The translations under genes were made by a program, and so were the position numbers. The notes under the pieces are model-generated. The model saw only the letters and a list, made by a program, of their open reading frames with translations. It searched no databases and was not told the DNA's origin. 38,360 bases of DNA from Clostridiales bacterium (GTDB taxonomy: Bacteria > Bacillota > Clostridia > Oscillospirales > Acutalibacteraceae). Location of the stretch: contig DYBQ01000009.1 of the NCBI GenBank assembly GCA_019418545.1, forward strand, positions 17,634 to 55,993, in the 5' to 3' direction. Positions 1-7,855 of the stretch are shown piece by piece. The stretch's first letter is position 1; the number at the start of each line of letters is the position of its first letter.

Positions 1-380
1 AGGGCTTCAAAATTAGCACCACAAACAAGTGGAAACCTATCTGCCAATTTTTTGCAGTTGAACATGCCGTCTGCGGCGCCGTCGCTCATGGTGTCGCCAA
101 TGGCAGCATATAGTGCGGCATATACCGTTTTGTCGAGGTCGTCATCAAAATTTACCCATGGGTGACGCTTGGCATTGACTCCACCCTCACCATAAGAAAT
201 GCGATATGGCGCAAAGTTCCACTGCCCGGGCTGAGGAAGTTCTGCCAATATCATTTCCCTAAGAAAAACATCTAAGGTTTTCTCGCTCTCTGGGTCATAT
301 ACCGCCTTGGTGCAGCTGTGCACATAGGCGTCTTGTCCGTCTGATGTTTGGCCCCATATTACGGGTGTTGTTTCTGGCAT
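1..380 (-). CDS. Phage tail collar-domain protein (3' end outside window)
   Basis: The reading frame opens with ATG at 380 behind AAAAAGGAGGCG and runs off the left edge after about 126 codons. Residues around 85-125 (LYAAIGDTMSDGAADGMFNC followed by KKLADRFPLVCG) match the phage tail collar domain pattern, LYaaIGttyG...FnlPDLrgrfp, found near the tips of many tail fibres. It follows the fibre gene at 409-2043 on the same strand with a 28-nt gap, so it is probably another distal tail or receptor-binding component. The C-terminal half is missing, so its length and any receptor-binding head cannot be judged. Confidence 0.75.
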   Translation of the reverse strand, partial: MPETTPVIWGQTSDGQDAYVHSCTKAVYDPESEKTLDVFLREMILAELPQPGQWNFAPYRISYGEGGVNAKRHPWVNFDDDLDKTVYAALYAAIGDTMSDGAADGMFNCKKLADRFPLVCGANFEA

Positions 381-408
381 TTAAGTCGCCTCCTTTTTGC
401 AAGTTAAT

Positions 409-2043
409 CTAATCAAGAATACCAATAATGGCCCCGCCACGTTGGTTTGCTCCGCCTGCTCCCATTGGAAAGGAAGCACTAACAACGTCTCCTTTGTTGA
501 TTTCCAATGTGCCCATGTCCCTGTTGATATTAGCTGCTCCTCCATCAGGCCCATTGGTAGACAATTTAACTTCCCCGTTAACTGTAACAGAGAATGTAAA
601 TGCTTTTTCATTTTGCGCCTGGTATCCAATAGCAGCAAAGAAGTGAACATTACACGATTTTTTGCAAATACCATTTAAAAAATATGGGCTATCATAATTT
701 GTGTATGTATTGACATTCATTGAATTCAATGCACTTGCAAAAATGATTTGTCCGGGTTTAACGGCCCCGAACGCGCCTTCGTTAAAATTTAGAGTGCTGT
801 CCTCCAAATAGCACATTACAACAGCGCCTGCCACCCATGCACCATCACCCAATGTTTCCCCACCTTGTGTTTGAGCAGTTACAGCGGTGCCGTTCACAGA
901 AATAGTATCTCCCTCAGCAAAGTCAGAATCTGCTACAAACTTAATATTATTTCCGGTTCCTGTCAGAGCGTGATTCGTTCCACTCGTAACACATGTGTAT
1001 GTGTGAATTGCCATTTCCTCAAAATATTCCGCATTGTGCCCTTGCAGTGTGTCTGCGTTGATGGGTGCAGGTGGCTGTGCAGGGGTGCCGTCATCCATTC
1101 TATAAAGCATTACATTATCAGGCACACTTCCGCCACCTGCTATCCCAACCACATCTGTCGAGGCCCAATATACTGTGCCGCTTACATTAGGGGCAGAATC
1201 CAACACTGCCTTTACGGTTACGGTTGCATCCCCAACGCTTACTTGCCCATTGTCATTTATGAAAGAGGCAAGCTCCGCATTCGCGCTGTTTTCTTCTTCA
1301 GATTCCCCTTTTATAAACATTGGTGTAAGCAAGACAGTATTGGCCGTCGCGCTCTTGTTGGTGTTATACGCCTCAAGGGCAACCGTCTGTTCATACCAAC
1401 TTTCCGACGTTCCTTCGTCCGTTTTTAGCGTCCAATCTTCCTGGGTAAAAGCCGCCTTATAAATACACAGCTTTGCCGTCCCGGCGCCTCCTCCGCCAGC
1501 TCCGCCGCCGGCGGCAAAATACAGGGTGCTGTTATTCAACAAGCAAATAATTTTGGCCCCAGCAATAAAAAAATTGCCAGGCAGGGAAGTGCCATTGGGC
1601 AATTTGGCCTCAACACTCCTGCCGGCAATTGTAAAGGTGTCTCCGTCTACATAATCTGCATCAGGCACCAGAATAAACTGCTGCGCTTCCACAGAATCTA
1701 TTTGAAATACAGTGCCGCTCTTACTTGCCTCCACTGTCGGAAGTCCGTTTTCGCTAAGCGCAAAATCTCCCGCAGGCCTTCCGCCAAGCGTATCTGCATT
1801 CAACGGTATCGCATCTCCGGGTGTCCCATCTTCCAAATAGCTCACCACGGCTGCTGTGTTGGGTATTGCTTGGATATTTTCAGCAGTAAGAGCGACGTTT
1901 CCACTCCCATCGGGTCCAATATTTGCAACACTTTTCACCGTTCCACTGTTTTCGAACTTCTCGTCCACATAAGTTTTGGTGGCAAAAAGTGTTTTCAGCT
2001 GAGCGGTCAAATAACGGAGGCCCTCTAAGTTCAAAAATCCCAT
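409..2043 (-). CDS. Tail fibre / receptor-binding protein, 544 aa
   Basis: The start is ATG with GGCAGGTG upstream. The N-terminus (MGFLNLEGLRYLTAQLKTLF) looks like the trimerising helix that begins many Gram-positive phage fibre proteins. The body has repeated fibre-type motifs: SVANIGPDGSGNVALTAENI near residue 40, NADTLGGRPAGDFA near 82, and a second copy, NADTLQGHNAEYFEE, near 330. A Gly-rich linker lies near residue 185. The Gly/Ala-rich C-terminus (GAGGANQRGGAIIGILD) could be a small globular tip. It lies between two other fibre or collar genes. The receptor is unknown; the tail-fibre role is inferred from repeats and context. Confidence 0.8.
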   Translation of the reverse strand: MGFLNLEGLRYLTAQLKTLFATKTYVDEKFENSGTVKSVANIGPDGSGNVALTAENIQAIPNTAAVVSYLEDGTPGDAIPLNADTLGGRPAGDFALSENGLPTVEASKSGTVFQIDSVEAQQFILVPDADYVDGDTFTIAGRSVEAKLPNGTSLPGNFFIAGAKIICLLNNSTLYFAAGGGAGGGGAGTAKLCIYKAAFTQEDWTLKTDEGTSESWYEQTVALEAYNTNKSATANTVLLTPMFIKGESEEENSANAELASFINDNGQVSVGDATVTVKAVLDSAPNVSGTVYWASTDVVGIAGGGSVPDNVMLYRMDDGTPAQPPAPINADTLQGHNAEYFEEMAIHTYTCVTSGTNHALTGTGNNIKFVADSDFAEGDTISVNGTAVTAQTQGGETLGDGAWVAGAVVMCYLEDSTLNFNEGAFGAVKPGQIIFASALNSMNVNTYTNYDSPYFLNGICKKSCNVHFFAAIGYQAQNEKAFTFSVTVNGEVKLSTNGPDGGAANINRDMGTLEINKGDVVSASFPMGAGGANQRGGAIIGILD

Positions 2044-2063
2044 ACCGTTACACCTGCCTAAGT

Positions 2064-3176
2064 TTATTCTGCTGCCAGTATTTCGTCAATTTCTCCATTG
2101 GTAATGGCTTCAATTTTAGTAGCGGTGTCACCAATCAGCTCAACTGCATCGCCAATTTTCCAATACTCATCATAAACGTTCCCATCAGCAACAGACGCTT
2201 TCGGCACAAGATATATCACATTTTCCTGTGCTTCCTCCGGCGCCGGCTTCTCCTCTACGATCTGCTTCACAATGTGCCCTGCCGCCGCAATCGCCGCAGC
2301 CACCGATTCCTCCGTCGCAATTGTGCCGGGGGAGGGAACAGCATCAAGCTTAGTTTTATCTTCCTTTGCCATCAAACCATCGCTCTCGGCTGTAGCTTTT
2401 GTGTAGGTCGTGTCCTGTGCAGGAATACCCAGTGCTGTAATATCTGTTTTCTCGACAGCAGCAGCCTCCGTCACATGCCCCTCTGTATCTACAGTCACCT
2501 TGTACAGGCCAGCCGTGTGTGCATCATGCGCGGGGTGCACATAGTTATTTGCCCCTTCCGCAATACCATCCAGCTTCTTTTTATCTGTCGCGCTCAAGAA
2601 ACCGTCACTTGCTTGGGTAGCAGCACTGTGCGTATGCCCGCTGTCCGCTTTCCCATCCAAAGCTGCCTTTACAGCTTTGTTCTGCACCGGGTTTGCGCTT
2701 TCTGCGTCCAGTGCAGCATCCACCACTGTTTTGTTGGCACCTTCCTCAATGCCATCCAACTTATTCAAATCCGTTTGTTCAATTTGGTCCAGCACAGCTT
2801 TGTTCGAATGGCTGTGGTTTCCTTCACTTGCCGCATTCACTTTTTCAGCAAGCTCAGGAGCCAAATCAGTTTCAGCCACACTGTCTTTGCTTGCCAAAGC
2901 GCCAGTAGGAACTGGAATATCAACTGTGCGGTCTTCGCCTATCTCGGCGGCCACCCCGTTTACCTTCACGCCAACAAGCACGTTCTTTTCTGCATTCGAA
3001 GGCGCATGCGCCTGCTGGCTGTGGGTATAAGCCGCATCATAATTCGCTTTCAGTTCATTCGTCAGGTCATTGGTAGAAAGGCCCTTTCCCTCAACCTTAT
3101 CTACCTTTGTCAGAAGACGTTTGCGCTGTTCTTTGTCGTAATAAAGTAAACCGTTGTTGTCTAAAAATTTGCTCAT
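2064..3176 (-). CDS. Tail fibre protein with repeats and HxH motifs, 370 aa
   Basis: I chose ATG at 3176 (MSKFLDNNGLLYY) because AGGAAGG lies 9 nt upstream; an in-frame ATG at 3185 overlaps that site. The protein carries KLDGIEEGANK and KLDGIAEGANNYVHP repeats and an ADSGHTHSAATQ segment. These are typical of phage fibre shafts, where HxH motifs can bind metal ions along the trimer axis. A TIATEESVAAAIAAAG helix precedes the C-terminal region. It sits between the BppU-like gene and the next fibre gene. It probably forms the shaft or adaptor linking baseplate and receptor-binding tip. Confidence 0.8.
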   Translation of the reverse strand: MSKFLDNNGLLYYDKEQRKRLLTKVDKVEGKGLSTNDLTNELKANYDAAYTHSQQAHAPSNAEKNVLVGVKVNGVAAEIGEDRTVDIPVPTGALASKDSVAETDLAPELAEKVNAASEGNHSHSNKAVLDQIEQTDLNKLDGIEEGANKTVVDAALDAESANPVQNKAVKAALDGKADSGHTHSAATQASDGFLSATDKKKLDGIAEGANNYVHPAHDAHTAGLYKVTVDTEGHVTEAAAVEKTDITALGIPAQDTTYTKATAESDGLMAKEDKTKLDAVPSPGTIATEESVAAAIAAAGHIVKQIVEEKPAPEEAQENVIYLVPKASVADGNVYDEYWKIGDAVELIGDTATKIEAITNGEIDEILAAE

Positions 3177-3190
3177 GCTATCCATCCTTC

Positions 3191-3904
3191 CTACATCTTC
3201 AAAATCGCATCAATTTCCATATTGGTCAGCGGGTGGCCAACCTGCAAAAGTTCAACACGATGCGGGTTGTTGAAATCCTGCAAATGGTCATTCAGCGGCT
3301 TTGCGTTTATTCCATAAACCAAATAGTCATTGTTCTCGTCTGACCACAAATAAATCGCACCGGCCCCGTTCCCATTGTCTTTTACAAAATAAACAACTCC
3401 AGCTTTTCCAGGGCGTTCCAAATCTTCCAATCGGTCCACGGGAACAACCAAACCATTCGCTGATTGCAAATGAGAATATTCCTTTATCCTTCCGACTAAG
3501 CGATTTCCATTTCTCATGGAATCGTTCAAAATCGTATAAGCATTTCGCAAGGTGGGTTTTGCATGTTCACCTACGCACAGTTCTATTTCTTCGCCATCAA
3601 TCACGGTATTTACATCATTGTTGGCAAAGACAATTTGAACAAAATATAAATATTTTCCTGGCTCCAACCCAATGGTGTCATGTGGCGTAAGGCGAATCAC
3701 CATATCAGTAAACACTTTTGCCAGAATGGGTTTCTCATCATCTGCGGCGCGTTTCATATAAAAGATGACGCTGTCTCCATCCTGCATATGGTATTCTTCA
3801 GGAGGTGTTAACGGGTTCCCGTCGCTATCATTTAAAACGCTTACTTCCAAATACGCGCTGTCACCAACTGTCATCTTCAATCGGTTCCCAAATTTTTCAA
3901 GCAA
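3191..3904 (-). CDS. Baseplate upper protein (BppU)-like, 237 aa
   Basis: Residues about 10-90 (LKMTVGDSAYLEVSVLNDSDG, then DSVIFYMKR) resemble the N-terminal beta domain of baseplate upper proteins of Gram-positive siphophages, which anchor fibres to the baseplate. The C-terminal part (HLQDFNNPHRVELLQVGH) resembles a fibre-attachment motif. The computed frame could open at GTG 3931. However, the sequence GAGGGGGTGA, which also holds the stop of the upstream gene, lies just before TTG 3904. I therefore prefer TTG at 3904, which starts 4 nt after that stop and suggests translational coupling. Confidence 0.65.
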   Translation of the reverse strand: MLEKFGNRLKMTVGDSAYLEVSVLNDSDGNPLTPPEEYHMQDGDSVIFYMKRAADDEKPILAKVFTDMVIRLTPHDTIGLEPGKYLYFVQIVFANNDVNTVIDGEEIELCVGEHAKPTLRNAYTILNDSMRNGNRLVGRIKEYSHLQSANGLVVPVDRLEDLERPGKAGVVYFVKDNGNGAGAIYLWSDENNDYLVYGINAKPLNDHLQDFNNPHRVELLQVGHPLTNMEIDAILKM

Positions 3905-3908
3905 ATCA

Positions 3909-4415
3909 TCACCCCCTCGTTTCGTATCCACGCTTTTGCATCCCAGCTCTCAGCGCATCTAGCACCAATCCAGTATTATCCAATTCATTTGCCGCATCAC
4001 TATAAAACGGTCTGGGTGTCTCCCAAATATATTTTTTTGAATTAAAAATATTGGGCACACTGCCATCATTGATCCACTGGGCAAACTGCCCGTTCGGCCC
4101 CCGGTAAGCCACTGGAGGGGATGAAAGCGAATCATTTGGCCTCGCCATAGAATATATCCGAAGGTTCACACCATCTGCATCCTCAAAAACTTCACGAGCA
4201 AATTCGGCATTCATTAGTTCGCCCCTGCGTTCATACACGGAAGGGGAATATACGCCATACACATCTTCTTTGATTTTCTCTTTTGCAACCTTTTCTACGA
4301 CTTGCGATACCTCTCCCTTTAGTGTGCTCGTAAGCGATTTTTTAACGGCACGCTCTAATGCAGCAAGCGACGCATAATATCTCGGCACACTATCACCGCC
4401 CAATACTATTCGCAT
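3909..4415 (-). CDS. HK97 gp10-like / tail completion protein, 168 aa
   Basis: The sequence has an N-terminal helix (ALERAVKKSLTSTLKGEV), a YSPSVYERRGELMNAEF motif near residue 55 and WETPRPFYSDAANEL near 130. That order resembles HK97 gp10-family neck or tail-completion proteins. The first ATG (4415) lies inside the preceding recombinase gene and has no obvious ribosome binding site. GTG at 4388 has GGGCGGTGA upstream, so the true start may be there, 9 residues shorter. In most siphophages this family sits between head-closure and tail-terminator genes. Here it comes after a recombinase gene and before the baseplate genes, so a different tail role is possible. Confidence 0.5.
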   Translation of the reverse strand: MRIVLGGDSVPRYYASLAALERAVKKSLTSTLKGEVSQVVEKVAKEKIKEDVYGVYSPSVYERRGELMNAEFAREVFEDADGVNLRIYSMARPNDSLSSPPVAYRGPNGQFAQWINDGSVPNIFNSKKYIWETPRPFYSDAANELDNTGLVLDALRAGMQKRGYETRG

Positions 4416-5427
4416 TAAAAGAAGGGGAGGGCGGCTTTATCCCGTTTTCATCGAAATAATCCCCCAGCCTGTCAGAAGCATCAGTGTCATCATATACCTT
4501 AACCATATCAACAGACTCCCATCCCATAATGTCTTTCACCACGGCGTCCGGAATTTTCAAAGACACCATGCGAGACACAAAAAAATGACGAAAAGAGTGC
4601 GCATACACGTCCACTCCTAATATTCTGCTGCATATTCCCATCCAACTGGTAAAAGTGGGCGACGTTGCACGCACCCACTCGTTTCCATGACGCACTACAA
4701 GCAACCATTCACTATCTATCCCCAGCTGCCGGCGTTTCATCATCCACCTGTCAAAATAAGGCTGAAAATCTGGCTTTACCGTGTAACAATATATGTATTT
4801 CCCAAGCCCTCGCCCTTTTGTTCTAATAGGCTCAGGGGTTTTATACAGCGAGCCAAACACCACATATTCATCCTTAAAATAACTTACCTTGTACCGCATC
4901 AGCTCACTCTTGCGCCTCCCACTGAAAGCAGCAAGAGCAACCCCACAGGCTATGTCTTCGCGCCCGCGCTCAGTCAACTCCTCCAAAAGATAATGAAGCT
5001 GTTCTTCTGTAAGAACGGTTTTCTTTCTTACTGGCATATTCACCGGATCCTCTATTTTTCTTACAACCGGGCGGTAGCCACTATATTCTTCATCCATAAT
5101 ATTTTCAATATAGTTGCTCAACGAACTTAAAGCAGACTTCATTCTCTTCACACGCGCAGGACTATTCTGGTTTTCAAGAATCATCCAACTTTGAAACGCA
5201 ATAATATCTCGCTTTTTTATGTCAATAAAAGCCTTGTCTCCGCAGTGCTGTAAGCACCATACAAAGAAAATATTAAGGTCAGAATTATAGTTATAAATCG
5301 TTCCTTCACTTCGTTGAATAGAGGCCAAATAATTTAAAAAGTCGTGTTTTAATTTAAGGTTTTCAGGGTTACACTGTGCAACCAGCTCAGGTGTCGTTGT
5401 CCTGTTCACCTTAGTCTTTCTTCCCAC
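4393..5427 (-). CDS. Tyrosine recombinase embedded in tail gene block, 344 aa
   Basis: The N-terminal SAM-like core-binding domain spans residues about 25-110. The catalytic domain carries Arg in SGRRKSEL (R172), a beta-hairpin lysine region (RTKGRG, about 202-207), HSFRHFF (H277, R280), GW at 302-303 replacing the second histidine, and a Tyr in KVYDD (Y312). All the usual residues are present. GTG at 5427 is preferred because AGGGG lies 8 nt upstream. The gene is on the same strand as, and tightly packed with, the structural genes, which is unusual for an integrase. It may act late (resolution, inversion or fibre switching) or have been inserted. A second recombinase is at 29017-29898. Confidence 0.85.
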   Translation of the reverse strand: MGRKTKVNRTTTPELVAQCNPENLKLKHDFLNYLASIQRSEGTIYNYNSDLNIFFVWCLQHCGDKAFIDIKKRDIIAFQSWMILENQNSPARVKRMKSALSSLSNYIENIMDEEYSGYRPVVRKIEDPVNMPVRKKTVLTEEQLHYLLEELTERGREDIACGVALAAFSGRRKSELMRYKVSYFKDEYVVFGSLYKTPEPIRTKGRGLGKYIYCYTVKPDFQPYFDRWMMKRRQLGIDSEWLLVVRHGNEWVRATSPTFTSWMGICSRILGVDVYAHSFRHFFVSRMVSLKIPDAVVKDIMGWESVDMVKVYDDTDASDRLGDYFDENGIKPPSPSFNANSIGR

Positions 5428-5499
5428 CGTGTTCACCCCTCACTATAAACGGAAACATTACCCGCACAATCTACTTACATAAGCGAGAATTCTTTCATT

Positions 5500-6177
5500 T
5501 CATTTTTTATCATTTAAAATATCATCTACAGAAAGCTGAATCGTGCGTTGCCCATTGCGTTTTGTTTTCTTTTGTGCTTTTCCACGTAGCGTTGCATTCT
5601 TTGCAGGCTTTTCTGCCAACTTCAATACCGCATCTTCTTTTCCCGTGTCAGACAACCTATCAAGCAACAGCCCTATCTTCTCCACGCCACCGTCCGATAA
5701 AAAAGTGTTGCTTTTTTCTAAAGTGCGCTCCAACATTTCCACCAAGTCTCCCAGCGGGTTAGGCAGCGCACCACTCAAAAGCGCAATTTCGTTTTCACGC
5801 TTACGCATCTCCAGCGTTTCCATCACTGCAACACGCACGCCCTCCAAGGCAGTGTTGCTTGTAGCGCTTAATGTGGCTATATAAAATCCATCTAGCACAA
5901 ACGCCAGCTTTTCCAAGTCTTCCTGATTTTGGGGAAGTGCAAGGTCCGTAAAAAATCGAAGCACAGCAATTCTCCATGCAAAGTCAAACACGCTCGGCTC
6001 ATAAACCCCATTCACCATGCAGGTCTCTACCACAAAATCTGTCATGGCCTTCATCTCGCTCAGCGTCAGCACTTTTTTTACGCGAAAGGTTACTCCATAA
6101 GCCTTTTTCTCACAGGTCTCGGCCCCATCCTGAAGGCTCAAAAGCTCTGTTAAATCAATTCTTTTTTCTGCGCTCAT
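5500..6177 (-). CDS. Unknown late protein after major tail protein, possible tail assembly chaperone, 225 aa
   Basis: I chose ATG at 6177 (MSAEKRIDLTELL) because AAGGAGAAAGCAA precedes it; the longer frame to 6252 overlaps the DUF1064 gene. The protein is acidic and helical, with a Lys-rich C-terminus (KAQKKTKRNGQRTIQLS) and a final SVDDILNDKK. Position after the major tail protein and the helical, charged composition are compatible with a tail assembly chaperone. No slippery sequence for a G/GT-type frameshift was recognised and no tape measure gene follows. I do not recognise a family, so the role is a positional guess. It overlaps the upstream gene by 23 nt. Confidence 0.5.
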   Translation of the reverse strand: MSAEKRIDLTELLSLQDGAETCEKKAYGVTFRVKKVLTLSEMKAMTDFVVETCMVNGVYEPSVFDFAWRIAVLRFFTDLALPQNQEDLEKLAFVLDGFYIATLSATSNTALEGVRVAVMETLEMRKRENEIALLSGALPNPLGDLVEMLERTLEKSNTFLSDGGVEKIGLLLDRLSDTGKEDAVLKLAEKPAKNATLRGKAQKKTKRNGQRTIQLSVDDILNDKK

Positions 6178-6625
6178 TTGCTTTCTCCTTTTTCTTTTTT
6201 TCGCGGCGCAGTTTGCGCGCCTTTTTGACGGTCTCATACTCCACCCATCCACCGTCTATCTTGCTATATGTAACCCATCGGTAATCAAGGTCCGGGTATT
6301 TGAAAAACATCATTTTCCGTTTCAATTTTGCAACGCTGTCAGGCAACCCTTTCACGTCGATTATGTATCGATGCCCGTCAGACATTTCAAGGTAAAAGTC
6401 AGCAACATATTCAATGGGTCTTATACTTTGTCCACCATGCTGAAATTTTGGTTGCAGCTCAAAGGGCTTTTGCAGTTCATAATAAACAATTTGGCCGCTT
6501 CCCATATTGGGCAAAACTACCTCTTTAAAAAAGCGCATTTCCATTTCTGAATCAAAATTTATTCCTTCAAAAGTACGCTTTGAAATGTCTTTTGAAACGT
6601 TGTACTTTGTCCTGCCTTTTCTAAT
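6155..6625 (-). CDS. DUF1064-family putative nuclease, 156 aa, apparent AUU start
   Basis: Family features: KRTFEGINFDSEMEMRFF near residues 16-33, QKPFELQP near 48, YVADFYLEMSDGHRYIIDVKG near 65-85, then KRKMMFFKYPDLDYRWVTYS. This is the restriction-endonuclease-like core (D, D-x-K) seen in DUF1064 phage proteins. The first ATG (6544) would cut off conserved sequence. The homology extends upstream in frame to a stop, with no ATG, GTG or TTG. An ATT at 6623-6625 lies 7 nt after GAGGTGG and would give MRKGRTKYNVSKD, a sensible N-terminus. It lies between tail genes. DNA processing is the family expectation, but its substrate here is unknown. Confidence 0.7.
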   Translation of the reverse strand: MRKGRTKYNVSKDISKRTFEGINFDSEMEMRFFKEVVLPNMGSGQIVYYELQKPFELQPKFQHGGQSIRPIEYVADFYLEMSDGHRYIIDVKGLPDSVAKLKRKMMFFKYPDLDYRWVTYSKIDGGWVEYETVKKARKLRREKKKKEKANERRKKN

Positions 6626-6676
6626 AACGGTTCCACCTCTTTTTTAATAAAAGGTCAATTTTATTTATCAAACGTG

Positions 6677-6707
6677 AAAAAGTGGGGCAGGCAATAGCCC
6701 GCCCCAC
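6677..6707 (-). terminator. Rho-independent terminator after Cys-rich/major tail genes
   Basis: On the minus strand there is an 11-bp stem, GTGGGGCGGGC with GCCTGCCCCAC (one G-U pair), a 4-nt TATT loop and five Ts. It begins 8 nt past the stop of the 62-residue Cys-rich gene and separates the major tail unit from the DUF1064 gene. Confidence 0.9.
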
Positions 6708-6714
6708 CCATACT

Positions 6715-6903
6715 TCACTTTAATTCTCGCTGAAGCTTTAATGGCTTCCTCGATTCAAAAATTTTCCGCTGATACTCCTGGTAACATTCCGGGCTGCAAC
6801 ACACAGCCTTCCAAGCATTCCCAGCAGAAAGCGAAGCATTGCAAGCATAATACAGCTTGCGGCACGTTTTACACACGTGGTTTGGCTTTTTCTCGCTCGC
6901 CAT
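6715..6903 (-). CDS. Small Cys-rich zinc-ribbon-like protein, 62 aa
   Basis: The start is ATG, 6 nt after GAGGTG. The protein contains VCKTCRKLYYAC near residues 10-21 and KAVCCSPECYQEY near 32-44: a CxxC plus CCxxxC arrangement that probably binds one zinc ion. It overlaps nothing and follows the major tail protein and its frameshift extension, whose stop at 6942 lies 38 nt upstream. Small proteins of this type occur in the tail regions of Gram-positive phages, but no function is recognised. An overlapping frame (6738-6926) is less likely because it lacks the Cys pattern and a ribosome site. Confidence 0.6.
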   Translation of the reverse strand: MASEKKPNHVCKTCRKLYYACNASLSAGNAWKAVCCSPECYQEYQRKIFESRKPLKLQRELK

Positions 6904-6941
6904 TTAAACACCTCGCTTCCAATCAATCAGGGGGCGTTAAT

Positions 6942-7020
6942 TTACTTCCGGTTCACTCGCGCTTTCCCGGCTCGACCCTTACCCACAACGCCCATTTGGG
7001 CAGGGTCACTCATTCCCCCT
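6942..7020 (-). other. -1 frameshift site and C-terminal extension of the major tail protein
   Basis: The 0-frame ends GAG GGG GAA TGA. The G5 run at 7015-7019 lets the GGG-decoding tRNA slip back one base. The -1 frame then continues for 24 codons (GMSDPAQMGVVGKGRAGKAR and four more) to TAA at 6942, making a 292-residue product. A stem-loop begins 5 nt after GGGGGAA: GACCC at 7003-7007 with GGGTC at 6974-6978, plus an inner GCCC/GGGC hairpin. The same signals and peptide recur after the decoration protein gene at 12789-12870. The matching -1 frame codons are the main evidence that this is translated. Confidence 0.8.
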
Positions 7021-7819
7021 CGTCAGTTACATCCTCTTCAGAATAAGTAAACAGTTTCCACAGGGTTTTGCTTGCGCCACGGCAACCGCTCTGCAGCGCC
7101 TCAATCTCAAAGTTCTGCACAGCAGCCTGGTCGCCAAATGTCATTTCCAGGTTGCCAGATACTTTGCCAGAGGGCAAATACATCAGCAGAGGCACGTCCT
7201 TTTTGGTGCAAATATCTGTAAACCAGCAGTCGCACCATGCCTTACACGTCATCGAAAATTTGTCGGCATCGTTGACAATTTCCTTGTACTCCGAGAACTT
7301 CGGGGAATATTCCACCACAATCACGTCGCCCTTCGCAAACACACCGGTCGGCAACGTAATAGTCTTGGTGTCCGGCGCATAAGAAAATTCAGATTCGGAG
7401 GCCGACGCGCCCTGTGCATATTTCTTATCAATAGAGCCGGTAGAGTCAAGAGAATAAATAAATTTAATCTCGCTGCCGGCCGTGCCCTGCGCCTTATGCT
7501 TCAGCACCACGGTAGAGCCATCCTGTGTAGTAGCCTCTTCATGCAACACAATCTCCATACCATCTTTCACGGTAATCTCATCCGAGCCCACAGACATGGA
7601 AAGATAACCACTTTCAATGGCACCGTTTTCGCCCGCAAGAGTAGAGGTCTTATTGTTGTCAAAGGCGGCAAGGTGCGCGCCATCCGCGCCGTCCGCATAC
7701 ACCGTTTCCTGCCCGTTGGTCAGGGTGGCGTTCTTAATGTCAGAAAGCACCACCTTCAGTTCATCCGTCGCCGGGTCAAACAGACGGATACGGTTCACTT
7801 TTTTCAGTGCATAACGCAT
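7010..7819 (-). CDS. Major tail (tube) protein, 269 aa, with longer frameshift form
   Basis: The start is ATG behind AGGAGAGAC. The N-terminal half (NRIRLFDPATDELKVVLSDI, NATLTNGQETVYADGADGAH) looks like a tube subunit that begins with a beta-rich shell. The C-terminal part (FSMTCKAWCDCWFTDICTKK, GNLEMTFGDQAAVQNFEIEA) resembles the conserved tail-tube core. Position after the connector genes and the strong ribosome site agree with a highly expressed structural protein. The gene ends at a G5 slip site followed by a conserved -1 frame extension, so two forms are expected, 269 and 292 residues. The family assignment is by pattern and position; I found no catalytic motif. Confidence 0.7.
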   Translation of the reverse strand: MRYALKKVNRIRLFDPATDELKVVLSDIKNATLTNGQETVYADGADGAHLAAFDNNKTSTLAGENGAIESGYLSMSVGSDEITVKDGMEIVLHEEATTQDGSTVVLKHKAQGTAGSEIKFIYSLDSTGSIDKKYAQGASASESEFSYAPDTKTITLPTGVFAKGDVIVVEYSPKFSEYKEIVNDADKFSMTCKAWCDCWFTDICTKKDVPLLMYLPSGKVSGNLEMTFGDQAAVQNFEIEALQSGCRGASKTLWKLFTYSEEDVTDEGE

Positions 7820-7855
7820 ATGTCTCTCCTGTTCCCAAGCAATAAAAAAAGGCCG

